Positions 1 through 5,610 of a stretch of 6,901 nt of DNA are shown piece after piece (positions within the stretch are counted from its first letter, which is position 1; every line of letters begins with the position of its first letter). Both the position numbers and the translations under genes were made by a program. Source of the DNA: Nocardiopsaceae bacterium. GTDB lineage: Bacteria > Actinomycetota > Actinomycetes > Streptosporangiales > Streptosporangiaceae. The stretch covers positions 1 through 6,901 of the forward strand of contig JAIRTY010000583.1 in assembly GCA_031254715.1 (NCBI GenBank), given 5' to 3'. Below the pieces are notes generated by a model. That model saw only the letters and a program-made list of their open reading frames with translations, was not told where the DNA came from and did no database searches.

Positions 1-64
1 GGGAGGGTCAGGCGGGGGGCCGGGCGCCGGCGGGGGGCCGGGCGCCGGCGGGGAGGGTCAGGCG
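1..64. repeat. Nested G-rich tandem repeats at the 3' end of the FdhF-like gene
   Basis: An 18-bp unit is present twice, back to back and identical (13-30 and 31-48). Around it, a 14-bp string (1-14) recurs at 51-64. The second copy of that string contains the stop codon of the FdhF-like gene, so the gene's tail has a duplicate 50 bp downstream. The plus strand has G-runs of 6, 3, 6 and 3 separated by 2, 7 and 2 bases, which fits the usual G-quadruplex pattern. This is the template strand for the gene to its right, so the transcript itself would be C-rich. No T-tract typical of an intrinsic terminator is present. The repeat may continue left of the window. Confidence 0.8.
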
Positions 65-2322
65 CGTTCGACGGTGACGAGGGTGGTGTAGTCGGGGATG
101 CGGGCCTGCGGCGACCGGCGGCGGCGGTCGAGCAGGACCTCGCCTTCGGGCCAGTGCACCTGCAGCGTTCCGGCCGTCACCGGGGCGAGCATCACCCGGG
201 CCGGCATCGTGCCGGTCGAGCTGACCAGCTTGACCGGATCACCGTCGGCCAGGCCCCGGCCGGACGCGTCGGCCGGGTTCATCAGCACCGAGTCCCGCTC
301 GGCGCCGTTAATGGCATCGCGGGTCTCATGCACCATGCTGTTGAACTGCTTGCCGCGCCGGGTCGCCAGCGTGAACTTGCCCGGCTCGCGCTGCACGCTC
401 GGCAGCCCCACCACCGAGAAGTGGGCCTTGCCGTCCGCGGTCGGGAACACCCAGCCCGCGCACAGGTGCGGACCGCCATACTGGAACGCGTCGCCGAACC
501 CGGCGAGCTTGTCGATCCCGTCGTAGGACGGCACCGAGGCCGCGATGTCGGCGCGGATCTGCGCGGTCCCTTCGTAGCGGATCTTGCCGGCCAGCTCGGG
601 CCGGGCCCGGGCGACCATCTCGGTGAAGATCTGCCATTCCGGCCAGGCGCCGGCCACGCGCGGGCCCTCGATCTCCGGGCTGAATATCACCCGCCGTTCG
701 GTCGAGGTCTCGGTGACCCCGCCGGCCATCTCATACCGGGTCTGGGCCGGCAGCAGCAGCACGGTGCCAGCGGAGTCCCCGGTGCCCCCGCCTGCCGGGT
801 CGGTCAGCATCTGGCTGGACAGGCAGATGTCGATGTGAACCCGCAGCGGGATGTTCGCCAGCGCCTCCCGGCAGTAGTCCGGGTCCGGCAGCACTTCCAG
901 GAAGTTCCCGCCGGAGCTGATCAGCACGTCGAGCTTTCCTTCGTGCGCGGCGTCGATCATCTCCGAGGTGGTGAGCCCCGGCCGGCCAGGCACCTCGAAC
1001 TCCCACAGCTTGCTGAACTTTTCCGCGTTGTCCGGGTTGACCAGCAGCCCGCCCGGCAGCGCGGTCGAGTACGCGCCCATCTCGGCGCCGCCCTGCACGC
1101 CGGAATGGCCCCGGATGGGCATCAGCCCGCAGTTCGGCCGCCCGACGAACCCCTTGCTCAGGCCGAGGTTGATGATGGCCCGGACGGCGTCCTCGCCGTG
1201 GGCGTGCTGGGTGATCCCCATGCTCCAGACGAGCACAGCGGTCTTGGCACCGGCCAGCATCCGGGCGAACTCGGCCATCTCGTCCCTGGAGGTGCCGGCG
1301 AGCGCTTCCAGCTCCTCCCAGTCCTGCCCGGCCACCGCCTCGGCGGCGGCCTCGAACCCCGCCGTGTGCTCGGCCACGAACGACCGGTCCAGCAGGTCGT
1401 GCTCGATCAGGTACTTGAAGGCGCCGTTCAGGAACCCGATATCGCCGCCGATGCCGACGCCGAAGAACCGGTCGCTGATCTTCGTGCCGAAAACGGCGCT
1501 TTCCACGTTGGACGGGACCCAGTACCGCTCCATGCCCGGCTCGCGGTAGGCGTTGATCACGGCGACCTTCGTGCCGGCCTTTTTCGCGTGGTACAGGTAC
1601 TTCATCGCCACCGGCTCGTTGGTGGCCGGGTTGGAGCCGATGAAAACGACCAGGTCAGAGCCGATCCAGTCGGAATAGGAGCAGGTCGTGGCCGCGACCC
1701 CGAGTGCGTCCTTGAGCCCGAACGTGCTCGGCGAGTGGCAGATCCGCGCCGAGCTGTCGATCGACGCCGAGCCCAGCGCCCGGATCGACTTCTGCGCCGC
1801 GAAGTAGTTCTCGTTCGGCTCCCCGCGGCTGGTCATGTAGCACGCGATCCGGTCGCCGCTGCCGACGGCCGCCCGCGACTCGCCGATGGCCGCGCCGATC
1901 TCGTTGAGCGCCTCGTCCCACGGGATCGGGGTGAACCCGGGCTCGCCCGCCCGGCGGCGCATCGGCTGCGGCAGCCGCCCCAGCTCGCGCAGCTGCGCTC
2001 CGCGCAGGCCGGCCAGTCCCGACACGTCGGCGAGCCGGCCGATGTCGAGCTCGGGCATGGTGTTGAGGCGAAGCAGCCGCAGCCGGATGTTGCACAGGTG
2101 GACTTCGCCCATGGTCCAGTCGTGCATGCCCTTGGTGCCGAGCGCGCACCCGTCACACGTGCCGTGGCGCAGGATGTCCCACGCGTACCGCCGTCGGCCC
2201 CGGTTCTCCTGGAAGGCCCGCCAAATTTCCAGGTAGTTGTTCGGCTTGCGCTCGCCCAGGCCGAACGGCTTCAGGCTGACCCAGTTCGACGGATCAATCC
2301 ACTTCTCCCGGCGCTCGCGCAT
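58..2322 (-). CDS. FdhF/YdeP-family molybdopterin oxidoreductase (formate dehydrogenase alpha-like)
   Basis: A complete 754-residue protein, about the usual length for the FdhF/YdeP group of molybdopterin oxidoreductases. Near the N-terminus it has the group's signature CDGCALG (C56, C59), then HDW and a third cysteine, C77. This is not the classical four-cysteine [4Fe-4S] motif of formate dehydrogenase. The molybdopterin oxidoreductase domain follows from about residue 130. SSARICHSP (C195-H196) aligns with the selenocysteine-His pair of E. coli FdhF, so Cys is the likely Mo/W ligand. The molybdopterin-dinucleotide binding domain is C-terminal (about 640-750; FNSMVHE, DAINGAERD, LMNPADA). 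There is no signal peptide or Tat motif, so it is probably cytoplasmic. The substrate is unproven: YdeP is linked to acid resistance in E. coli, and formate oxidation is not assured. No fdhD or electron-transfer subunit lies beside it. The ATG start is chosen because GGAGG lies 11 bases upstream. Confidence 0.93.
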   Translation of the reverse strand: MRERREKWIDPSNWVSLKPFGLGERKPNNYLEIWRAFQENRGRRRYAWDILRHGTCDGCALGTKGMHDWTMGEVHLCNIRLRLLRLNTMPELDIGRLADVSGLAGLRGAQLRELGRLPQPMRRRAGEPGFTPIPWDEALNEIGAAIGESRAAVGSGDRIACYMTSRGEPNENYFAAQKSIRALGSASIDSSARICHSPSTFGLKDALGVAATTCSYSDWIGSDLVVFIGSNPATNEPVAMKYLYHAKKAGTKVAVINAYREPGMERYWVPSNVESAVFGTKISDRFFGVGIGGDIGFLNGAFKYLIEHDLLDRSFVAEHTAGFEAAAEAVAGQDWEELEALAGTSRDEMAEFARMLAGAKTAVLVWSMGITQHAHGEDAVRAIINLGLSKGFVGRPNCGLMPIRGHSGVQGGAEMGAYSTALPGGLLVNPDNAEKFSKLWEFEVPGRPGLTTSEMIDAAHEGKLDVLISSGGNFLEVLPDPDYCREALANIPLRVHIDICLSSQMLTDPAGGGTGDSAGTVLLLPAQTRYEMAGGVTETSTERRVIFSPEIEGPRVAGAWPEWQIFTEMVARARPELAGKIRYEGTAQIRADIAASVPSYDGIDKLAGFGDAFQYGGPHLCAGWVFPTADGKAHFSVVGLPSVQREPGKFTLATRRGKQFNSMVHETRDAINGAERDSVLMNPADASGRGLADGDPVKLVSSTGTMPARVMLAPVTAGTLQVHWPEGEVLLDRRRRSPQARIPDYTTLVTVERA

Positions 2323-2333
2323 GACCTGGCAGA

Positions 2334-2338
2334 CCTCC
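2334..2338 (-). promoter_or_regulatory. Ribosome binding site of the FdhF-like gene
   Basis: GGAGG on the minus strand, 11 bases before the ATG at 2322. The spacing is slightly long, but it is the best Shine-Dalgarno match near any start in this window and it supports the chosen start. Confidence 0.6.
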
Positions 2339-2366
2339 GCATTCCCGGCGTACGATCGTCGCCCTC

Positions 2367-2395
2367 AGCGTATTGCGCCCCGCCCGTCCGGGAAA
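2367..2395 (-). promoter_or_regulatory. Weak candidate promoter for the FdhF-like gene
   Basis: On the minus strand TTTCCC (2390-2395) and TACGCT (2367-2372) are 17 bases apart. TACGCT fits the actinobacterial TANNNT -10 pattern, but the -35 is poor. The start of transcription would fall near 2360, giving a leader of about 38 bases that includes the GGAGG. This rests on pattern only; GC-rich DNA gives such matches easily. Confidence 0.22.
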
Positions 2396-2415
2396 TCCCG
2401 ACCGTTATTATTGCC

Positions 2416-2450
2416 GCCGGTTCGTCGTTTCCCGCCGCGGGCGAACCGGC
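2416..2450 (-). terminator. Inverted repeat between amidohydrolase and FdhF-like gene, possible terminator
   Basis: GCCGGTTCG (2416-2424) and CGAACCGGC (2442-2450) form a perfect 9-bp stem around a 17-base loop. It starts 15 bases past the stop codon of the amidohydrolase (read on the minus strand). The sequence following on that strand is AT-rich (AATAATAA) but lacks a T-run. It could terminate the amidohydrolase transcript, stabilise its 3' end, or be a regulator site upstream of the FdhF-like gene. The choice between these is inference. Confidence 0.4.
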
Positions 2451-2465
2451 TCCGGCCGAACGGGA

Positions 2466-3600
2466 TTAGCGCGTGGCAGTGCAGCGCCGCAGCTGATCCG
2501 CCGGCGGCCGGCCGCGGCGCAGCCACTGTCCCTGCCCGGGCCGGGCCAGTGAGCTGCCCTCGGCCAGCACCACCTGGCCGCGGCGGATCACGAACCGGGG
2601 CCAGCCCTGCACCGTCCAGCCGTCGTACACCGAGTAGCCGGCCCGGGACTGCATCCGCGCCCCGTCTATGACCCGGCGCTGCTGCGGGTCCCACAGCACC
2701 AGGTCGGCGTCGGACCCCACGGCCAGCGCTCCCTTGCGCGGGTAGAGGCCGAACAACCGGGCGGCGGTGGCCGAGGTCAGCTCGGCGAACCTGGCCAGCG
2801 AGATCCGGCCGGCCACCACGCCCTCGGAGAACAGCATCGGCATGAGCGTCTCCAGGTCGGCGACGCCCTGCCGGGCGGTCACGACGTCCAGCGCGGGGTC
2901 GAGCTTGGCCGCGAGCGTCCACGGCGCGTGATCGCTGCACACGGTGTCCACCTGGCCCGCTGCCAGCCCCCGCCACAGCGCGTCCCGGTCGGAGGGGTCC
3001 CGCAGCGGCGGCGCGCCCACGTACTTGCCCGCGTCCGGCTCCCGGAACCGCTCCCGGGTCAGGTGCAGGTACAACGGCCGGGTCTCCACCCCCCGCCGCG
3101 TGCGCCGGGTCGGACAGGAACACCTTGATGCTGGTATGCCCGGCATCCGCCAGCGCCGCGATCTCGGCGGCGGTGCCCTCGCCCAGCCCGGCCAGCACCG
3201 GGTGCAGGAACCAGTCCGCCGCTGCCTCCGTGCTGGCGCCCGCCGCTTCCCGCGCGACCGCCGCCGTCATCGATTCGCCGGGCAGCGCGAACGTCATGTT
3301 CCCCAGGGTGGTGATGCCCCCGGCGAACGCGGCCAGCGAGCCGCTCCAGAAGTCGTCCACCCAGAACGGCTCCGGCCGGCCGGCCGCCTCGGCCAGCGCG
3401 GCGCACACCAGGTGCACGTGCGCGTCGATGCCGCCGGGGAGGATCAGCAGGCCGCGGGCGTCAAGCTCGTCCCGGCCCGACATGGCCCCGCCGAGCTGCG
3501 CGATGCGGCCATCCCGCACCCCCAGGTCGGCAGCCTGCTGCCGGTCAGGGGTGACGAGGGTCCCGCCCCGGACGACGAGCTCGAATCGGGTGGCAGCCAC
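2466..3600 (-). pseudogene. Dihydropyrimidinase/hydantoinase-like amidohydrolase, internally deleted and frameshifted
   Basis: The N-terminal part (GTG at 3600, about 170 codons) has the amidohydrolase opening: a beta-sandwich start, LPGGIDAHVHL with metal ligands H61 and H63, and SIKVF with K159, the expected carboxylated lysine. The frame then slips at a run of six C (3089-3094). The C-terminal part resumes as VETRPLYLHLT, followed by the catalytic-Asp motif CSDHAPW and the typical ending GSDADLVLWDP, to a TAA at 2466. Together about 377 residues are left, against roughly 455-480 for the family. Some 100 residues between the lysine and VETRPLY are absent, and with them the two further His metal ligands expected there. 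The product, if any, should be inactive as a cyclic-amide hydrolase. A single deletion of length 2 modulo 3 explains both faults; an assembly error is the alternative. An in-frame stop at 3628-3630 excludes an upstream start. Exact family (hydantoinase, dihydropyrimidinase, allantoinase) is uncertain. Confidence 0.82.
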
Positions 3601-3603
3601 CCG
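3587..3603. promoter_or_regulatory. 17-bp palindrome over the amidohydrolase start codon
   Basis: CGGGTGGC-A-GCCACCCG is a perfect 8-bp inverted repeat with a one-base centre. It covers the GTG start (3598-3600) of the amidohydrolase. A one-base centre suits a dimeric repressor operator better than an RNA hairpin. However, the gene's own codons form part of it, so it may be chance in GC-rich sequence. Confidence 0.3.
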
Positions 3604-3775
3604 GGCATCGTGGCACGCCGCGGCCGGTTACGAGCCGTCGGGCCAGCCGCCGCGTGCAGGACCATCGGCTGCCACGGCAGCGCCCCGGCCGGGCCGGCGA
3701 GCGGGCGGGGGGCCGGGCCAGGTAAAGCTTCCGGCGCTGGTTGACTTCCGGGGGCCGATCCCGAAGGCTGGCCGG
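3601..3775. other. Divergent spacer between amidohydrolase and aldo/keto reductase
   Basis: This 175-bp stretch should hold the promoters of both divergent genes. On the plus strand TTGACT (3741-3746) is a five-of-six match to a -35, but no TANNNT follows at a normal distance before the ribosome binding site. CGTGGCA (3609-3615) and TGCCACG (3670-3676) form a spaced inverted repeat. A 15-base string (3704-3718) is identical to one inside the repeats at the left edge (11-25). I see no gene in it; the open plus-strand frame running through it is the shadow of the amidohydrolase. Confidence 0.4.
3763..3767 (+). promoter_or_regulatory. Ribosome binding site of the aldo/keto reductase
   Basis: GAAGG lies 8 bases before the ATG at 3776. 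It decides the start within a frame that stays open for about 650 bases upstream. Confidence 0.5.
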
Positions 3776-4741
3776 ATGCCAGCCGCTTCCCTGAACCCCC
3801 GCCCGCTCGGCGGGTCCGGGCTCGACGTATCGGAACTCTCGCTCGGCTCGTGGCGTACGTACGAGCGCCTGTCCCGCGAGACCGGGATCGCCATCATGCG
3901 GGCGGCCAGGGACGAGGGCATCAGCTTCTTCGACGATGCCAGGTACGACGACGAGACCGGCACGGCTCCGATCCCGACCGGGCATTCCGAAGTGGTGTTC
4001 GGGGAGCTGTTCCGCGGCGCGGGAGTGCGGCGGGACGAGGTCGTCGTGGCCAACAAGCTGTGGTGGGAGTCCTGGCCGCAACAGAGTGCCGCGGCCGAGC
4101 TGGACGGCTCGCTGCAGCGGATGGGATTCGACTACGTCGACCTCATCTACGCCAACCCGCCGCCGGCTGGCCTGCCGGTGGCCGGCCTGGTGGCCGAGGT
4201 CGGCGGGCTGGTCGCCGCGGGCAAGGCCCGGGCCTGGGCGGTGGTGAACTGGCAGGCGGATCAGCTTGCCGAGGCGGCCGGGGCCGCCAGGGCCGAGGGC
4301 GTGGCGCCGCCGTGCACCGCGCAGCTTCCCTACAGCCTGATCCAGCGTTCCTGGGTGGAGGACGAGGCCATGACCCGGGCGCTCTCGGCCGCCGGGGCCG
4401 GTGTCGTCGCCTCGTTCTGCCTGGCGGGCGGCGTGCTCACCGGCAAGTACCGGGCCGGTCAGGCGGCGGGCCGGGCCGCGGGCACGCTGGAGGATCCCAG
4501 TGCCGCCCCGGCCGTCGCGGCAGCGGATCAGCTGACCGGCCTCGCGGGCCGGCTGGGCACGACAGCGGCGGCGCTGGCGCTGGCGTTCCCGCTCACGAGT
4601 CCCGTGGTCACGAGCGTGCTGTTCGGCGCGACCAGCCCGGAGCAGCTGCGGGCGAACTGCGCCGCCAGCAAGCTGGCCGCGCGGCTGAGCCCGGGTGACC
4701 TCACCGCGTTGCGGCAGATCGGGCTGACTGAGCCGGCCTAG
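3776..4741 (+). CDS. Aldo/keto reductase with Kv-beta-like active site (Asn for catalytic His)
   Basis: A 321-residue protein with the aldo/keto reductase TIM-barrel pattern throughout: LGGSGLDVSELSLG at the N-terminus, GISFFDDARY (D53, Y57), VVVANK (K94), GFDYVDLIYANPP (N127), and near the C-terminus SVLFGATSPEQLRANC, the usual NADP(H)-binding stretch. Family members reduce carbonyls with NADPH in the cytoplasm; the substrate here is unknown. In most members the fourth catalytic residue is His (DLxxxH). Here it is Asn, as in potassium-channel beta subunits (FANRPD), which still reduce carbonyls slowly. The Tyr sits four residues after Asp rather than five, followed by an insertion-like DDETGTAPIPTGHSE segment, so the catalytic loop differs from the textbook form. 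The start at 3776 is the first that begins at the conserved N-terminus, and GAAGG precedes it. It is divergent from the broken amidohydrolase and probably monocistronic, with a hairpin beginning 34 bases after the stop. Confidence 0.93.
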   Translation: MPAASLNPRPLGGSGLDVSELSLGSWRTYERLSRETGIAIMRAARDEGISFFDDARYDDETGTAPIPTGHSEVVFGELFRGAGVRRDEVVVANKLWWESWPQQSAAAELDGSLQRMGFDYVDLIYANPPPAGLPVAGLVAEVGGLVAAGKARAWAVVNWQADQLAEAAGAARAEGVAPPCTAQLPYSLIQRSWVEDEAMTRALSAAGAGVVASFCLAGGVLTGKYRAGQAAGRAAGTLEDPSAAPAVAAADQLTGLAGRLGTTAAALALAFPLTSPVVTSVLFGATSPEQLRANCAASKLAARLSPGDLTALRQIGLTEPA

Positions 4742-4774
4742 CCGGACCTGCGGCTTTGCGCCTGGTTGCGGTGC

Positions 4775-4806
4775 ATCGGCCGGAACGGGACCTCTCCCGG
4801 CCAGAT
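4775..4806 (+). terminator. Hairpin downstream of the aldo/keto reductase
   Basis: GGCC (4778-4781) pairs with GGCC (4799-4802), and inside it GGGA (4787-4790) pairs with TCCC (4795-4798) around CCTC, leaving a 5-base bulge. An alternative is a 6-bp GGCCGG/CCGGCC stem with a 13-base loop. Flanking ATC/GAT can extend the stem. It begins 34 bases after the reductase stop. There is no T-run, so it would be an actinobacterial-style, U-poor terminator at best. Confidence 0.4.
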
Positions 4807-4820
4807 GTGACCTTCGCCCC

Positions 4821-4851
4821 CTGACATGCCGCTGCTGGCGGTGGCTAACTG
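4821..4851 (+). promoter_or_regulatory. Candidate promoter of the SRPBCC-like gene, possibly leaderless
   Basis: CTGACA (4821-4826) matches five of six bases of a -35. TAACTG (4846-4851) is an imperfect -10 at a long 19-base spacing; CTAACT at 18 is the alternative. Transcription from the first would begin at about the ATG (4858), giving a leaderless message. That agrees with the lack of a purine-rich ribosome binding site before this gene. Confidence 0.3.
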
Positions 4852-4857
4852 GGTGGC

Positions 4858-5388
4858 ATGTTCCTGAGCCACGAACTGCTGCTGGAACTGGGCTTCCCGG
4901 AGGCCCGAACGGCCCTGGACCGGCTGGTCGCCAGCGGCTGGCTGCAAGATACCTCCGGTGAGGCCTACGCCGAGGGACTGCGCGGGTTCGCCGGCGGGGC
5001 AGTCCGGGCGGTGCCAGCGCCGATCGGGCTCCGGTTGCTGGATCCGGTTTCCCGGGAGGCCGGCATCCTGCTGCCCATGCGGTGGGAGACGATCGGGTGC
5101 GCCGCCCCGCCGTTCCCCGTCCTCGACGCCGACCTGACCCTTGCCCCGGTCGCAGGCCATATCACCAGGCTCGGGCTGACCGGCAGTTACCGGCCGCACC
5201 GGGAGGCGTTCGCGCCGGGCCCGGATCAGGCTGCCGTGCGCGCGGTGGCTGCCGCGACCGTGGGTACCTTGCTGGCCAGGATCGCTGCTGCTATCGGGAC
5301 CGGGCGGCCGGTCCCAGGCGTCATCGCGGGTGAACCAGCCGGGGATCGTACTTCCGCCAGTCGGAGCGGCCGTCGCGCCAGCGGATGA
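4858..5388 (+). CDS. Hypothetical protein, SRPBCC/START-like fold suspected
   Basis: A 176-residue soluble protein with no signal peptide or membrane segment. I cannot name it firmly. The middle (about residues 56-114) alternates hydrophobic strands with charged turns: LRLLDPV, the tryptophan-bearing MRWETIG, VLDADLTLAPV, and ITRLGLTGSYRPH. This is how actinobacterial SRPBCC (START/polyketide-cyclase-like, ligand-binding helix-grip) proteins read. An alanine-rich helix follows (about 123-148), as would be expected for the C-terminal helix of that fold. The last 23 codons or so overlap the convergent small gene and become Arg/Ser-rich (DRTSASRSGRRASG), so the tail is probably not conserved. 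No ligand or catalytic residue can be assigned. No Shine-Dalgarno precedes the ATG. It shares direction with the aldo/keto reductase, but 116 bp and a hairpin separate them. Confidence 0.7.
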   Translation: MFLSHELLLELGFPEARTALDRLVASGWLQDTSGEAYAEGLRGFAGGAVRAVPAPIGLRLLDPVSREAGILLPMRWETIGCAAPPFPVLDADLTLAPVAGHITRLGLTGSYRPHREAFAPGPDQAAVRAVAAATVGTLLARIAAAIGTGRPVPGVIAGEPAGDRTSASRSGRRASG

Positions 5389-5545
5389 GCAGGAGCCAGT
5401 TGCCGCTCTCGCCGCGGGCCCACCCCAGCACCCGGGCATCGTGCCAGCGCTGGTCCGAGAACAGGACGTGGATGTCCCGTACCCGGAATCTGCTCGGGCC
5501 GCGCGGCTCGTCAGCGACCGGCAGCAGCGGCTCTGGCTCAGCCAT
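5321..5545 (-). CDS. Small Trp-rich conserved-looking protein, possibly SOS-regulated
   Basis: A 74-residue protein of no family I can name. After a proline- and acid-rich N-terminus (1-18) comes a compact stretch with regularly spaced aromatics (W34, W42, W50, W56, W63, Y66): VRDIHVLFSDQRWHDARVLG, NWLLLIRW, DWRKYDPR. The pattern suggests a small beta-barrel (SH3/Tudor-like), but that is a guess from composition. It is preferred over the overlapping frames because those give Arg/Ser/Gly-rich shadow-like sequence. It converges on the SRPBCC-like gene and overlaps its 3' end by 68 bp, so each transcript can be antisense to the other. A CATAAT box ends 6 bases before the ATG, implying a leaderless message, and a LexA-box match lies just upstream of that. 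The stop of the FUSC gene is 65 bp upstream on the same strand. Confidence 0.68.
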   Translation of the reverse strand: MAEPEPLLPVADEPRGPSRFRVRDIHVLFSDQRWHDARVLGWARGESGNWLLLIRWRDGRSDWRKYDPRLVHPR

Positions 5546-5551
5546 AGCTTC

Positions 5552-5557
5552 ATTATG
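5552..5557 (-). promoter_or_regulatory. -10-like box of the small Trp-rich gene
   Basis: CATAAT on the minus strand matches five of six bases of TATAAT and is a rare AT-rich island here. It ends 6 bases before the ATG at 5545, so transcription would start at or beside the start codon. No good -35 is found at 17 bases (CCAAGA); TGCCAA at 19 is weak. Confidence 0.35.
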
Positions 5558-5571
5558 CGAACGGGCGTTCT
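5558..5571. promoter_or_regulatory. Putative LexA (SOS) box upstream of the small Trp-rich gene
   Basis: CGAACGGGCGTTCT holds the dyad GAAC-N4-GTTC. Compared with the Gram-positive/mycobacterial SOS consensus CGAACRNRYGTTYC, it fits at all positions but the last. It directly abuts the CATAAT box on the minus strand, so a bound repressor would block that promoter. The nearest gene it can serve is the 74-residue protein; on the plus strand there is only the 3' end of the FUSC gene. Binding by LexA is inference. Confidence 0.45.
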
Positions 5572-5610
5572 ATCTCTTGGCAGCTACCTGCAGAATCGGT
5601 TGCTTCCCGG

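Noticed and set aside
2389..2400. Small hairpin CGGG-AAAT-CCCG upstream of the FdhF-like gene
   Set aside because: Only four base pairs; common by chance in this composition.
154..2469. A 771-codon plus-strand open frame
   Set aside because: It lies antisense to the FdhF-like gene, is rich in Arg, His, Gly and Pro without recognisable motifs, and comes from the high GC at third positions of the real gene.
3089..3094. Programmed frameshift at the six-C run in the amidohydrolase
   Set aside because: A frameshift alone would not restore the missing ~100 residues and metal ligands, so a deletion is the better explanation.
3125..3775. 217-codon upstream extension of the aldo/keto reductase frame
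   Set aside because: It is antisense to the amidohydrolase N-terminus and has no family similarity. The conserved reductase N-terminus begins at 3776 behind a GAAGG.
4738..5553. A 271-codon minus-strand frame
   Set aside because: It runs antisense through the SRPBCC-like gene and in another frame through the small Trp-rich gene. Its sequence is Arg/Ser/Gly-rich, as expected of a shadow.
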